Of a DNA stretch of 64,000 nt, positions 44,802 to 55,369 are shown one piece after another. The stretch is from Rhabdophis nuchalis. Its lineage: Eukaryota > Chordata > Lepidosauria > Squamata > Natricidae. Position 1 is the first letter of the stretch. Every line of letters begins with the position of its first letter. The stretch is taken from NCBI GenBank assembly GCA_039707465.1, contig CM077645.1, positions 162,592,503-162,656,502 on the forward strand. The letters run 5' to 3'. The notes beneath the pieces are model-generated. The model was not told where the DNA came from. It made no database searches and saw only the letters and a program-made list of their open reading frames with translations. Made by a program: the position numbers and the translations under genes.

Positions 44802-46744
44802 GTTCTGGCTCCAGCGGCGACGGGCGAGCCTGGGGCTCGCTCGCCGCTTTGTTGCCTTTTCTGCCCCACCACGGGGGCGAGACATCCGGTTACCGGAGGT
44901 CTCCCGTAGGGTCGGCTCGGAGGAGACGTTTCTCCTCACGGCGGTGGGGAGAGCGATCCCCTACGCGACCTAGGTGAGGAGGAACATGCTGCGGGGGGTT
45001 CTCCCTTCGCCAACGGCTGTCGGCGCCATTCACTTCAATGTAGAGGGCTGAGCGGAAGAGATCGGAAGGCTTGCCGAGGCTTCAGCTGCGAGGGAGAGTG
45101 AGTTTAAAAAGACTTTTTTTTCCTTGCTGCCAGCCAGGCTGAACGGACTAGGAGGGGGGTGTTTGTTTTCAAAAAAAAACCCTCGGACTTAAGCGGCACT
45201 TAAAAATGGCTTCTCTGGAAGAGAAAGCGGAAATCTTAAATCCGGACTGTCTCTAACAAGGGAAAGTGGTATGCAGCTACTTGCAACATTGTTTCTAGGT
45301 CTGGCTGGTTAAAAAAAAAAAAAATTTCTACTCTCTCCTCTGGGCTCTGAGATGGGCGGTGGAAAGTGGCTTTTCTTTGTCCCTGCCTGACTATTTTAAC
45401 TATGGAAAATTCCCAGCGTCTCTTTACAAGTGGGACTCTCTCTGGATATTAATGAAAAAAAATTTTCTTGTTGGATTTGTGATTCCTTTCTGGATTACCT
45501 TCGTTATTATAACTATTGAGCTGGAAAATTGTCTCTCTCTTGGTTCCTGAATTTTACAACGTTTCAACCTTGATCTGAACTTTTGGCTCCCGGTTAGTCT
45601 CACCAACCCCACCCTGAAAACGCCATTTTGGTGGCACTGACTTTAACAGTTAATCATGGCTCAAGAAACAGCACTGGCAAGTTTAGAACAACGTTTCTCT
45701 TGAAACTGTTATACAAACTTTGGTAAACGAAATTCAGGCCAAGAGGGCTGAAAACATCAATTTCAAGAAGGAGCTATTGGACACAAGGAAGCAAGTGCTG
45801 GAAAACACACAGAAGACTGAAGAATTGGAAGGGGGGTTGGTGGGGGTTAAGGGAGAGATTAAAATGTTACTAAAGAGGTTGGGGAAATAGATGGGCATGT
45901 GTCTAGGATTGATATGGAAAGAATGACATATTTTTTGAGATTTCAGAACGTTCTTGAGGAATCTGGTGAATGCCTCCCTGATCTTATGAGCACAATTTTA
46001 GCAGACTATTTACAAAAACCTAAAGATGAGATCAGGGGGGACATTGACCTAGCCTATAGAATTAACTCAGCATATGCCAGGATAAATGAAGTGCCTAGAG
46101 AGATACATGTGAAATTTGTTAGAAGGTCAACCAGAGAGGAAATCCTGAGGGCACAGAGAGAGAACCCTTTAATTTACCAACAAAAAACGGTCACTATCTT
46201 GAAGCAGATTCCTAGAAAGATTCGATAAGCAAGGAGGAAATTTTCCTTCTTGTCTAAAATTTTATTTGATCAAGGGATGCTGGTGTTCTGGGAAGGAGGA
46301 AGAGTGAGGATTAAAACATTTGCTGAGGCGGAAGCCTTTCTTAAAAAATATTCCTCTGCCCTGGGGGAAGATCCAGGGGGGACGGAGGGGGCCACGGCCC
46401 CGCCCGCTCGGGGCCAGGGAGGAGAAAAAGAAGATACAATAGCCAAGAGACTTAGATCGAAAAAATAACTTTGCCTTGATTTTTCTGAACAATTTTGCAT
46501 AATATCTGTATCTGGATTTTTTGTAAATGTCTGACAGCATGGAATTGAGAATTTAGGTATATGTACTTGCTTTTACCTTGTAGTGTTATGAAAAATGCTT
46601 TTTTTTTTTGTTATCTTTTTATTGTGTATTTTGAGGTCTCGGAAGGGCCGACGACTCTGACGTGAATGCTCTCAAAATTTCTTTGTATCCCTTACCCTAC
46701 CCTATAGAAAAATGTAAAACCAATAAAACTTTTTCAATATAAAA
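44802..46744 (+). mobile_element. ORF1-only L1-type element (HAL1-like), nearly full length
   Basis: A 1943-bp insertion bounded by exact 15-bp target duplications. It opens with a GC-rich, CpG-bearing 5' region (44802 to about 45200) like an L1 5' UTR, contains a decayed ORF1 (45656-46468), and then about 275 bp of 3' sequence ending GTAAAACCAATAAAAC and an A-rich tail. No ORF2 (endonuclease, reverse transcriptase) is present between ORF1 and the tail. The 5' end looks intact because the GC-rich leader abuts the duplication directly. The second copy (14413-15016) shares the ORF1-to-3' junction and 3' words (CTGACGTGAATGCTC here, CTGACATGGAAGCTC there). This is the layout of mammalian HAL1 half-LINEs. 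Internal deletion of a full L1 is the alternative. Confidence 0.78.
45656..46468 (+). pseudogene. L1 ORF1 (RNA-binding chaperone), decayed
   Basis: The start MAQETALASLEQRF at 45656 is followed by a stop near 45701. The +1 frame continues with a coiled-coil-like stretch (TLVNEIQAKRAENINFKKEL). Another shift near 45885 leads into the RRM and C-terminal domain: RIDMERMTYFLRFQNV, NSAYARINEVPREIHVKF, ILRAQRENPLIYQQKTV, ILKQIPRKIR, a TAA at 46226, then FSFLSK and GMLVFWEGGRVRIKTFAEAE to the stop at 46466-46468. Compared with copy 2, about 20-25 bp are missing near 46260. These blocks match L1 ORF1, the trimeric RNA-binding protein of the L1 particle. With two shifts, one stop and one deletion it cannot be made now. 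Confidence 0.8.
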
Positions 46745-46759
46745 AAGAAAAGAAATATG
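46745..46759. repeat. Target site duplication, right (15 bp)
   Basis: Exact repeat of 44787-44801, directly after the A-rich tail. The DNA 46760-47150 beyond it is unremarkable. Confidence 0.88.
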
Positions 46760-47158
46760 AAATCAACCTTTGTTTTTCTTTTAAAAACACTATTTTATAG
46801 TAGTTATTGGCACAGTGAAGGAACATGTCTCTTCATTGTTTAAAAACAACAGGAAAACTATAGCATGAGTGTTTAATACATTGGATTTCCTTTTTATAGA
46901 TGTGGAAAACAATAATGTTTAATAGTCAAGCATACCAATTTAGATTGTCTGTGAGATTAGCAAAAGAGACTTATTACCCCAATTCTACACTGCTACTATT
47001 GAAGCAACCTTTCCTTTAGGTGTTTATGTGTTTCAAAAAATAATGCACCTACATATAAAAAACAGCAGTATCTACAATGTCAAAATGAAAATGTAGTTTG
47101 ATCTGAGATTACAAATGTTAAAATTGGTGGCAAATAAATGAAGTTCATGACCATAATG

Positions 47159-47233
47159 CAGGGATGTCCAAACTTGGGAACTTTAAGTCTTAAAGTTCCC
47201 AAGTCTTAAAGTTCCCAAGTTTTGACATTCCTG
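47159..47233. mobile_element. Miniature hAT-type MITE, 75 bp
   Basis: Ends CAGGGATGTCCAAACTTGGG and (other strand) CAGGAATGTCAAAACTTGGG, flanked by exact 8-bp duplications CCATAATG (47151-47158 and 47234-47241). The centre repeats AACTTTAAGTCTTAAAGTT. It is a shortened relative of the 120-135 bp hairpin MITEs. Confidence 0.9.
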
Positions 47234-48045
47234 CCATAATGCAAGGGTACCAAAACTGCAAATGGAAAAAATGTGTAGAAATATTAATGCAGGATCAAAG
47301 AAGATGCCAGTGTTTGAGGATACAGGAGGACCCTCTTTTAAGTATTCTTAAATACATCAAGCTTACTTTCTGTTTCCAGTCTGTTCAAGAAAAAACATAA
47401 GATAGCCCAAGCTATTTGCATTCTATGTGGTAATCTTAGCTTACACTGCTGAAATCTCAGAATTGCTTTACATTACAGATAACCTCACATAACAAGGAAA
47501 AACTATCTATTTCACAAAGTTTACCTTAAGCTACAAGAATTCCCAGTTTTGTTTATTATGTTAGACATTTGGTGATTGAAAGATGAACGAAAAACAGCAG
47601 GCATATTTTTCTGAGTTTTTTTTTATCTGTGTCTGCAGTGAGAAATAAAACTTTCCAGTGCAATAACTGTTTTTCTCAACCTTTTCAATATCCAGGGCTG
47701 ATATTTAATTAAATGATGAAGAAGAAATCAAAAGGAAAATTATATGTAGATGTGTTTTGTGTTTTTGTATGCTTCCCCTGTATGTATGTAGATAACTGCA
47801 TGTATGGAGCATTTTTCTCAAAAGGTTTGGTAAAATGAGTCCTTTGTTTGTAATCCTCCATATGTATTCCTCTTAGTCATTCATAAATCATAAGTAACAC
47901 ATATTTCCAATCAAACCACTAATTGGGAAGATGAATTTATTTTGCCAATATAGAACAGATTTATTAGCACTAAGAAGGGTGCAAAGAATCCACTTCTGTT
48001 ACCCAGACATTAATTTCCAAGTAGTAGATGTATAATTAATATCTA

Positions 48046-48190
48046 CCCTGTTTCCCTGAAAATAAGACCTCTCTGGATAATAAGCCCTCCCCAAAAATAT
48101 TACAACACAGCAGCGGCCATGAGGTGACCACGCTGACTGTCTCCTGTACCTCAAAAATAATAAGACCTCCCCAGTTCCTACCTGTTCAGG
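48046..48190. mobile_element. TA-flanked transposon end fragment
   Basis: Follows TA with CCCTGTTTCCCTGAAAATAA and GACCTCTCTGG, then AATAAGCCCTCCCC and AATAATAAGACCTCCCC. This end type is common in vertebrate Tc/mariner-like non-autonomous elements. The second inverted end is not seen. 47242-48045 and 48191-48454 hold nothing else recognised. Confidence 0.5.
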
Positions 48191-48454
48191 ATGTTTGAAA
48201 AACATCCCAGACAAAAGTAAGGACAAATGCATCTGATTTATACAAAAAAAAACAAAAAAAACCAAAAAACCCTACATAGGAAAATTCATGTAATCAGTAG
48301 AAATTGGAATTTATGGGGATCTTTCCCCTGATCTGAAAAGCAGGTTTTTCCTACCATAATTTCAGTCTAAATCTATTTTAGCTACTATTAGGTACTACTA
48401 GGAGCTTGGCGTCCCAGTGGACAGTCACTTAAATATGAGCGAGAAGTGTGCTGT

Positions 48455-48530
48455 GGGTGACCTGGTGGCTCAGTGGTTAAGACACTAGGCGTATTTGCTG
48501 GAAAGCTAGCAGCCCAGATTCAAGACAGTT
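48455..48530 (+). repeat. SINE tRNA-like head fragment
   Basis: GACCTGGTGGCTCAGTGGTT and AAGACACTAGGC, then CAGCCCAGATTCAAGAC, match the A-box and B-box part of a tRNA-derived SINE. The body is missing and CR1 sequence begins at once. Confidence 0.55.
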
Positions 48531-49520
48531 CTTCAAGAAGGTTCATTCTAAGTTCAGGGAACCAATTTCGCCAACATATGAAGAATGGTTGCAGGGATTG
48601 AGTATGTCTACTCTAATGATCTAGTGGACAAGGGATGTCATGATAGCAGTGTTCCAATATCTAAGAGGTTGCCACAAAGAAGAGAGGATCAACCTATTCT
48701 CCAAAGCTCCTAAAAGCAAGACAAGAAGCAGTGGATGGAAACTAATCAAGAGACAAGCAACATAGAACTGACGAGAGATTTCCAGATTGTTAGAAAATTA
48801 ATCAGTGGAAAGACTTGTCTCCAGAAGTTCTGAGTGCTCCAACACTGAAGGTTTTTAAGAAGAGATTGGACAATCTTTGTCTGAAATGGTATAGGGCAGC
48901 GATGGTGAACCTTTTTTGCCATAAGTGGGGGGGGGGGCGCAGAGGGGTTGTACGCAAGTGTGCTGCACCCAAAATGCAATTCACAACACCCCCCCAGAGT
49001 GCATCCATGCACTACAGGCCTGCCCCCTATTTTTTGCATGCTTTTTTTGCCTTCCCCAGGTTCCAGAGGCTTTATAGGAGCCTGCGGAGGGCGAAAACAA
49101 CTTTCCCCCTCCCAGAGACCCTCCGGAGGCTTCAGGTACCTTCAGGAGGCTTCCCTGAAACCTCCAGAAGGCAAAAAAGACCCTCCGAGCAAACTTTAAA
49201 TGACTTCCAGTTTGCTTGGGGGGCCATTTTTAGTCCTCTGGAGGCTTCAAGGAAGCTCCTGAGGCCTCCGGAGGGCCTCCAGTGGGGACGGGGTCGGCTG
49301 TTTTCGCCCTCTCCAAACTCCTATAAAGTCTGGGGAGGGCAAAAAATGGTTTAAAAAATGGCTGAACTCAGCTGACAAATGGCTCCGTGTGCCACCTGTG
49401 GCACGTGTGCCATAGGTTCGCCATCCTGAGTATAGGGCTTCATGCCTGAGAAGAGGATTGGACTAGAAGATCTCCAAAGTCCTATTCAATTCTGTCTTTC
49501 TGTTATTTTGTCAATCGATA
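48531..49520 (+). mobile_element. CR1 LINE 3' end, split by a hAT-type element
   Basis: The parts 48531-48896 and 49438-49520 join into one CR1 end: CATGATAGCAGTGTTCCAAT, TCCAAAGCTCCTAAAAGCAA, GTGGATGGAAACTAATCAAG, TTAAGAAGAGATTGGACAAT, then CTTCATGCCTGAGAAGAGG and GGACTAGAAGATCTCCAAAG. The interruption lies between the end of the coding part and the terminal segment. 49521-50497 beyond is unremarkable apart from a CNE-like stretch near 50190-50290. Confidence 0.88.
48897..49429. mobile_element. hAT-type element nested in CR1, 533 bp
   Basis: Flanked by exact 8-bp duplications GTATAGGG (48889-48896 and 49430-49437), and the CR1 sequence is continuous when one copy is removed. Ends: CAGCGATGGTGAACC left, CAGGATGGCGAACC (other strand) right, with one base of slippage. 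The interior is GC-rich, with many CCTCCRGAGGC-like words. The reading frames of up to 179 codons there are short-repeat translations without transposase motifs. Confidence 0.88.
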
Positions 49521-50505
49521 ATCCCTAATAGGAAGAAATCATGTTCTGAAAGTAACATAGGGTGAAATCCAGCATTATAAACCAATGTTATGTATATTGC
49601 AAATTGTCAGTCCAGTGAGTTCCCAATCAGATTCAGCTCTGTAATCCAGGGAAAGTTTATTCTTCACCACTGTATAATTGCTAAAATTCAGATGCCAGTT
49701 GGTCTTTCAAAGGCAAAGAAAGGTGAAGAAGTTACTTGTGTATTCTTTATAGCTCTGTGTATTTAAACGTATAATCAAAAGAACTGAGTTCTTGGTCTGT
49801 CTCCTCTTACAACATTCCATTGTTAAGAAAGTTTTCTAGAGGCATGAAGAAATGGACGAAAATAAGGCAATAGCTGTACCAAGAGACTGGCTGAAAAATA
49901 AATAATGTGAAACAAAACACACTTAGCGAAAAAGAACAGATGGAATATGTAATAGGCACGAGGGGAAAGCAGTCATGTGGGCAATTAAAATCCTAATGAT
50001 CTAATGCCGAAGATTTCTATTAAAATATGCAGAAATAAGAGAATGAAAAAGATACATACACATTGCTTTGAGAAAACAATGAGAAACTACATGCATCTGC
50101 CATAAAATGGTCTCAGATATATGTCACTAAGCACAAAGATAAAATTCCTTGATATGTGAGAACAAGCAAAAAATGATTTTTCTAAAAAATTGCCAGCTTT
50201 AATATTCAGGGTCATTGATCATGCTCTAACTTCACCGACTTTTTTGGCGCTGCTGCCACAGAGAGCACCGATATGGCATATAAATGGAAATTTTCAGTGA
50301 ATTTGAAAAATGTTGCATGATTACAGTATAGATATATCATAAACAGAAAACAGAAATCTGGTTCTCATTACATGGAAGACTGGTTCACACAAACTAGTTT
50401 TGTTTTCTTCCCCCTATTATTTGAAATAGCCTGTGATAATTATTGACCGTATAAATATAGATAATGTAAATAAACCTATATTCTAAAAGTGCATCTAATG
50501 TAGAT

Positions 50506-50621
50506 CAGGGGTGTCAAACTCACATTGTTACAGAGTCATCATGTGACATATCAGGACTTTTTTCCCCCTTTTCTAAACTGCGTGATGCATCCGGCCCACG
50601 GACGGGAGTTTAACCGCCCTG
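50506..50621. mobile_element. Non-autonomous hAT-type element, 116 bp
   Basis: Ends CAGGGGTGTCAAACTC and (other strand) CAGGGCGGTTAAACTC, with perfect 8-bp flanks ATGTAGAT (50498-50505 and 50622-50629). Same terminal family as 457-904 but a quarter of its size. Confidence 0.92.
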
Positions 50622-50799
50622 ATGTAGATGAAGATCAGATTGTTCTTAAAAAGAAAGTGAACAAAGTTCTTTAAAACTCAGTAGCTAAGTTAGCTTTCTC
50701 GTCCCTTCAAATTTACAACATAGCCACATAAAGCTTATTTGTGTAATCTGGAGCACAAAGCATTTTGAATCTGTATGGGGATGGGGGATTCTGAGGTTT

Positions 50800-50925
50800 T
50801 TATACTATTGTTACCTTGTTTTTATATTGTTGAAGCAATATTGTTGTATGCTGCCCAGTCTCACTGTGTGTGAGTTGGTTGGCCATTAAAAATATTTTTA
50901 TTTTATTTTATTTAGTTTGTCATTC
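50800..50925 (+). repeat. L2-like 3' tail fragment
   Basis: TTGTATGCTGCCCAGTCTCA, GTGTGAGTTGGTTGGCC and an (ATTTT)n tail resemble the 3' end of L2-like LINEs or their SINEs. It is followed by a tandem CATGAATAAAAAGTG pair at 50955-50983. Confidence 0.45.
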
Positions 50926-50981
50926 ATGTACAAGATAACAGGAATTAGAATAAACATGAATAAAAAGTGACATGAATAAAA

Positions 50982-51306
50982 AGTGTTCCGATATCTCAGA
51001 GGGTGCCACAAAGAAGTCAAACTATTCTCCAAGGCACCTGGGGGCAGGACAAGAAGCAATGGGTGGAAACTAATCAAGGAGAGAAGCAACTTAGAACTAA
51101 GGAGAAATTTCCTGACAGTTAGAACAATTAACCTCTGGAACAGCTTGCCTCCAGAAGTTGTGAATGCCCCAACCCTGGAAGTCTTTAAGAAGATGTTAGA
51201 TAGCCATTTGTCTGAAATGGCATAAGGTTCCTGCCCACGCAGGGGGTTGGACTAGAAGACCTACAAGGTCCCTTCCAACTCTGCTATTGTATTGTATTGT
51301 ATTGTA
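50982..51306 (+). mobile_element. CR1 LINE 3' end with ATTGT-seeded tail
   Basis: An 80-codon open stretch encodes the CR1 ORF2 end: FRYLRGCHKEVKLFSKAPGG, RSNGWKLIKERSNLELRRNF, LTVRTINLWNSLPPEVVNAP, ending SEMA at 51225. Then GGGGGTTGGACTAGAAGACC and CCTTCCAACTCTGC lead into (ATTGT)n at 51284-51306. It is one of the best-preserved CR1 ends here. Confidence 0.92.
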
Positions 51307-52511
51307 AAACACAGGAAATGGGTACAAATACATGGGGACAGTAGGACAAAGACTTTAGGCATGCTGCTGCACTTATGCATGCCCCTACTGATCTCTTAGG
51401 AATGGGGGTAGGTCAACAATAGGCAGTTTAAGATTAAAGTTATGGGGGTTTGCTTATTCATTTATTTAGTAAATAAATGAATACATTGTTTTTGGCCAAT
51501 TCAGTTATTACAGAATTCATGAATATATGCATCGTGCATGGGACAACTGCAAAACTAGAACTGCAAACTTTTAGTTAGTAAAGTAGAATGTGTTGAGAAC
51601 TTCTTCATTGTATTATTTGGACACCATAAACCTTGTATACGGTTTATACAAGATGGTATTATTTCCAGATGTCTAGCTCCATATAAATCTTGATCACAGT
51701 ACATAACCATGCTGAGAGCCTATTCCCCAAAGTGGGCTTGAATAAAAACAAAATTAATTCAAATCAATGCAATTTGCAATTACATTCTACTAATTAAACT
51801 TTAATTTAATACTCACCATGTATTTAATATTTTACCCTTCAGTCACATTAAAAATAGCATTTCAGCAGCAACTTTGGCGAAGGCTCTAAAGAATGCCCAA
51901 AGCTTTCTAAGGCCCAAAGCATTCCAGGACAATGGGTTATGTGTCCCTGACCTAGAGTTAGATATGAAGAAATTGCAGGGAGAAATAAATTTGCAGGAAA
52001 ATACTTCGCTTTTGGCAGTTACAAAACTCATCACAAAGAGGGCAGAAAAGCAACTGCTATGTTTTTTCTAAACGTTTTATTCCCAATGCACCTAAAACAT
52101 TTATCAAGGAGCAATGTAAAATATATTGCACAGATTAGAAAGTATAACATCATTGGGTATATCTGTTGTATTTAAGATTTTCCTTGACAATCATGTCCAA
52201 TACACCATGAAGAAGATATATAACTGGGGAGAAGAAGTTGGGCAGGAGACAGACACAGCTGGTGTCATTTTGTTTATACTGACTACCAATCCTAAGGGTC
52301 TCTGTGTCATCTTCCCTGGACGATGTTTGTTCACATATCTTTGTAGTGACATATTCCAGAGAGGAAGAGTTATGACAACTAGAGCATAAGCAACAATTGA
52401 CTAAACTGTATTTCAGGAATGATGGGGGTGTACCACACTGTTTCTGAAATAAACTGCCACTTCCAGTGTTATGACGTGCTGAGAAGTTCAGGACAGGATA
52501 ATATTTGAGTT
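51307..52511. other. Unique DNA with one coding-like stretch
   Basis: Mostly unremarkable. 51874-52071 encodes 65 codons with a protein-like composition (AKALKNAQSFLRPKAFQDNG, LCVPDLELDMKKLQGEINL), which I cannot assign. It lacks splice-site or paralogue support, so I do not call it a gene. Confidence 0.35.
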
Positions 52512-52880
52512 CATGGCTAGTCTAGAGAAAAGAAAGACGAAGGGATGACATGATAGCAGTGTTTGAGTATTTCAGGGGCTGCCACAAAAAAGAGGGTGGG
52601 AGCCAACTTATATTCCAAAACACCAGAAGGCAAAACAAGAAACAATGGATGGAACTGACCAAGGAAAGAAACAACCTGAAGTTAAAGAGAAACTTCCTAA
52701 CAGTAAAGACAATTAACCAGTGGAATTGCTTGCCTTCAAAAGTTGTGGGTGCTTCATCACTGGAGGTTTTTAAGAAGAGACAGGACAGCCTTGTCTGAAA
52801 TGGCATAAGATCTCCTGCATGAGCAGGGGAGAAGACCTCCAAGGTCCTTTCCAGCTCTTTTCCGATCGATTGATTTATAT
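52512..52880 (+). mobile_element. CR1 LINE 3' end
   Basis: Contains CATGATAGCAGTGTTTGAGT, AACAATGGATGGAACTGACC, AACTTCCTAACAGTAAAGAC, TTAAGAAGAGACAGGACAGC and the terminal GAAGACCTCCAAGGTCC. It is open for 82 codons as IAVFEYFRGCHKKEGG..., then interrupted. Shorter and more diverged than 50982-51306. Confidence 0.9.
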
Positions 52881-53004
52881 CAAGGATGCACCCCCCCCAC
52901 CAAATAAATAAAATAAAACAAAAAACCCGGATAACCATTGAACAGGTACAAAAGACTTTCTTTGCTGTCATCTAGTGGCTATTTGAATCCTTGCCCTCCA
53001 TATA

Positions 53005-53352
53005 CAAATAGTCCTTGACTTTACAACAGTTCCTTTAGTGACCATTTGAAGTTACAATGGCACTGAAAAAAGTGATGTATGATTGTTTTTTACACTTACA
53101 ATGGTTGCAGCATTCTAATGTGATCAAAATTCAGATGCTTGGTTCACGTTTATGATGGTTGGAGTGTCCCGGAATTGTGTGATCACCTTTTTCCACCTTT
53201 TCACAAGTGATCAAGGGGGCAGCCAGATTCACTTAACAACTGTGTTACTAACTTAACAACTGTAGCAAGAAAGAGCATAAAATTCACTTAACAATTGTTT
53301 CGCTTAGCACCAGAGATTTTGGGCTCAATTGGGATAAGTTAAGGAATACCTG
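53005..53352. mobile_element. TA-flanked non-autonomous transposon, 348 bp
   Basis: Inverted ends CAAATAGTCCTTGACTTTAC and (other strand) CAGGTATTCCTTAACTTATC lie between TA dinucleotides (53003-53004 and 53353-53354). The interior has CACTTAACAACTGTGTTACT and AACTTAACAACTGTAGCAAG blocks typical of a common squamate repeat. Pieces of the same family appear at 21206-21232 and 21609-21690. Confidence 0.75.
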
Positions 53353-53527
53353 TATGGTGGCCCTATTTTCAGGTGACTGCTAACCTAAACAGTCTGGTAG
53401 GCTTTAAGGAGTACAGTTTGCTCATATGTTGGATTATCATATAAAATTGAGCTACTGCTATGGGACCAGTGGAAGAGTTAACGATACTGTTGAAGTCACA
53501 GCCTGGCTCATTTAAACCTACCTACCT

Positions 53528-53580
53528 CCTTTCTTTCTTTCTTCCTTCCTTCCTTCCTTCCTTCCTTCCTTCCTTCCTTC
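53528..53580. repeat. (CTTT)n / (CTTC)n microsatellite
   Basis: About 53 bp of tetranucleotide units, with CTTT changing to CTTC. Confidence 0.95.
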
Positions 53581-53611
53581 ACATATAATTATGAATCCAT
53601 AAGCAAATGTC

Positions 53612-53720
53612 TATAGAGCTGAAGAAGCTTCTTAGATGAGAAGCAAAACACCTTCAAAGAAAAACAAAAAAGGCCAGGTGCCTCTTGAAAAAGCACCTTT
53701 GGGGCAATCCATGGGCAAGA
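53612..53720 (+). repeat. Retroelement end repeat, copy C (Penelope-like?)
   Basis: GAGCTGAAGAAGCTTCTTAG, ATGAGAAGCAAAACACCTTC and AAAAAGCACCTTTGGGGCAA match the tandem copies at 24224-25048. The downstream 53721-54736 is unremarkable. Confidence 0.5.
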
Positions 53721-54736
53721 CTTTATCTAGCCTGAGACTGAAGTGGAATGGGAGATAATTTAAAGCTAAGAATTCATTGCAGACAGTGATCTTTCAAAAT
53801 CAGAGCAAAGCCAAGAAGCTCATTGACCCTTCTACCTTTTGAGCCCATTTTCTTTCTGGGAGATACTTTGGGACGTATGAAGGGGCAACAAGCAATCCAT
53901 TGGTTATAGGGAACATAGCCTGATCTAGAAGAATTGGATGACTTTTGTTCTATTATCATCAGGGAGTTGTTATGAATAGTTTGTTCAAATTGTTTAATGT
54001 TTAGCATTTCAAACAGCTTGTTTCCAATGAGTAGATATATCACAGCTCTCTTGGCTGAGAATTATAAAGATTTTTTGTACAGTTCACTGCCCAGGCACTT
54101 TTCAATTTCTATTTCTGCAGATAGCCATATGTGAATGTTGAAAAATCCATCAATGTAACATTAGTTAGCAGTAATTTAAATATTATGCAGAAAAAGCAAA
54201 GAACATTGAAAACCAGTGAATGAGACATATTTTAAAATTAAATTTAAATTCAAAGAAATATTGGATTGCTAGTATGGTTCAGGATTTCTGGAGGTTGTGT
54301 TATATATTAAAGCAAGCATCTGGACACCTAACAGAAATGTGCCATTTAGTAAGAGAGATGGTTTTTAAATAAAATTTTAAAAATGAAAGATGCATTTGTG
54401 TTCCTTCAGACCTGCATATTTTTTCAAACAGCCCTCAGAAATAAATTACAAGGTATTGTGACACTGTTGTTTTTTCTTTTCCCCCAATCGCTGTTGTTGA
54501 GTTGTTGCTGTGTTTAAGATGGCTGCTTTTCTAGACCATAGCTAATAAGCTTCTGAAAAAAAACACCAATTAGAGTTAATTATTGCAAATTCAGCAATAG
54601 ATCATATAAGTAGAGTGTGTTTATGGTGAATACATCATATTTCAGGTTACCAGTCCACCACAAGTAACCAAAATTGAGACTACCCAGTAAAGAAGATCTG
54701 AATGTCAACTCGTAAAACGTCCCTGGCTTTCTCTTG

Positions 54737-55075
54737 AGTTGCTATAGGCAAGAGGGGGAAAAACAGATGGAGCAGCACGGCTGCCACAACTAAAAGCACA
54801 TTCCATGCATATCTTTCTCAAGGCTGTATCCCAGGTTACCTGCAACAGCCGGAGGGGCGTGGTCTCTTCAGCCAGTGAAAGTGTTCCATTGGATAGTGTG
54901 ATTTATGACACATTCTGGGAGGAGGGGGAAAAGGATCATAATTAGGCCGTAAATTACATGGGGGCAGAACTGGCTTCACTTGGGTACCTGTCGATATGTT
55001 GCTCTTAATAAATAACTGGATTTTTTTAAAGCTTGGCTCAAGGCTCATGATTTAACGATGGTTTCCATCGGAACC
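54737..55075 (+). mobile_element. LTR-like segment
   Basis: Starts near TGCTATAGGCAAGAGGG, holds GGAGGGGCGTGGTCTC, a polyadenylation-like CTTAATAAATAACTGG at 55005-55020, and ends GGAACCCTGACA. This order is typical of an LTR. No internal retroelement region or clear duplication is present, so it would be a solo LTR. Class not determined. Confidence 0.4.
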
Positions 55076-55369
55076 CTGACACTGAGCTGATTAAAGAGTA
55101 ACCATTTTGTCGCCTTCCTGGCTGATCTAAGAATGTCTCATATAGCAAAAGTTGCCGAACACTTTTATGTAAAAGTGTTGATTCCTCTATTCCTGGTAAT
55201 TTTTATTTTTTTTTGCAACAATCAGTACTCCCCAAACACATAAGAGGTCACTTGATGGCTCGTAAGGTTTAGTTTTCATCGTCTAGGTTAAGCTCTTTGC
55301 TTTGTTTGAGGATTTCAGCAAAATGCTAGTGTAGACTCACCCATGGCCCTTAAATCCCTTTACTCTGTG

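Noticed and set aside
48815..49354. 179-codon plus-strand frame
   Set aside because: Starts in CR1 and runs through GC-rich repeats of a nested hAT-type element; no transposase motif.
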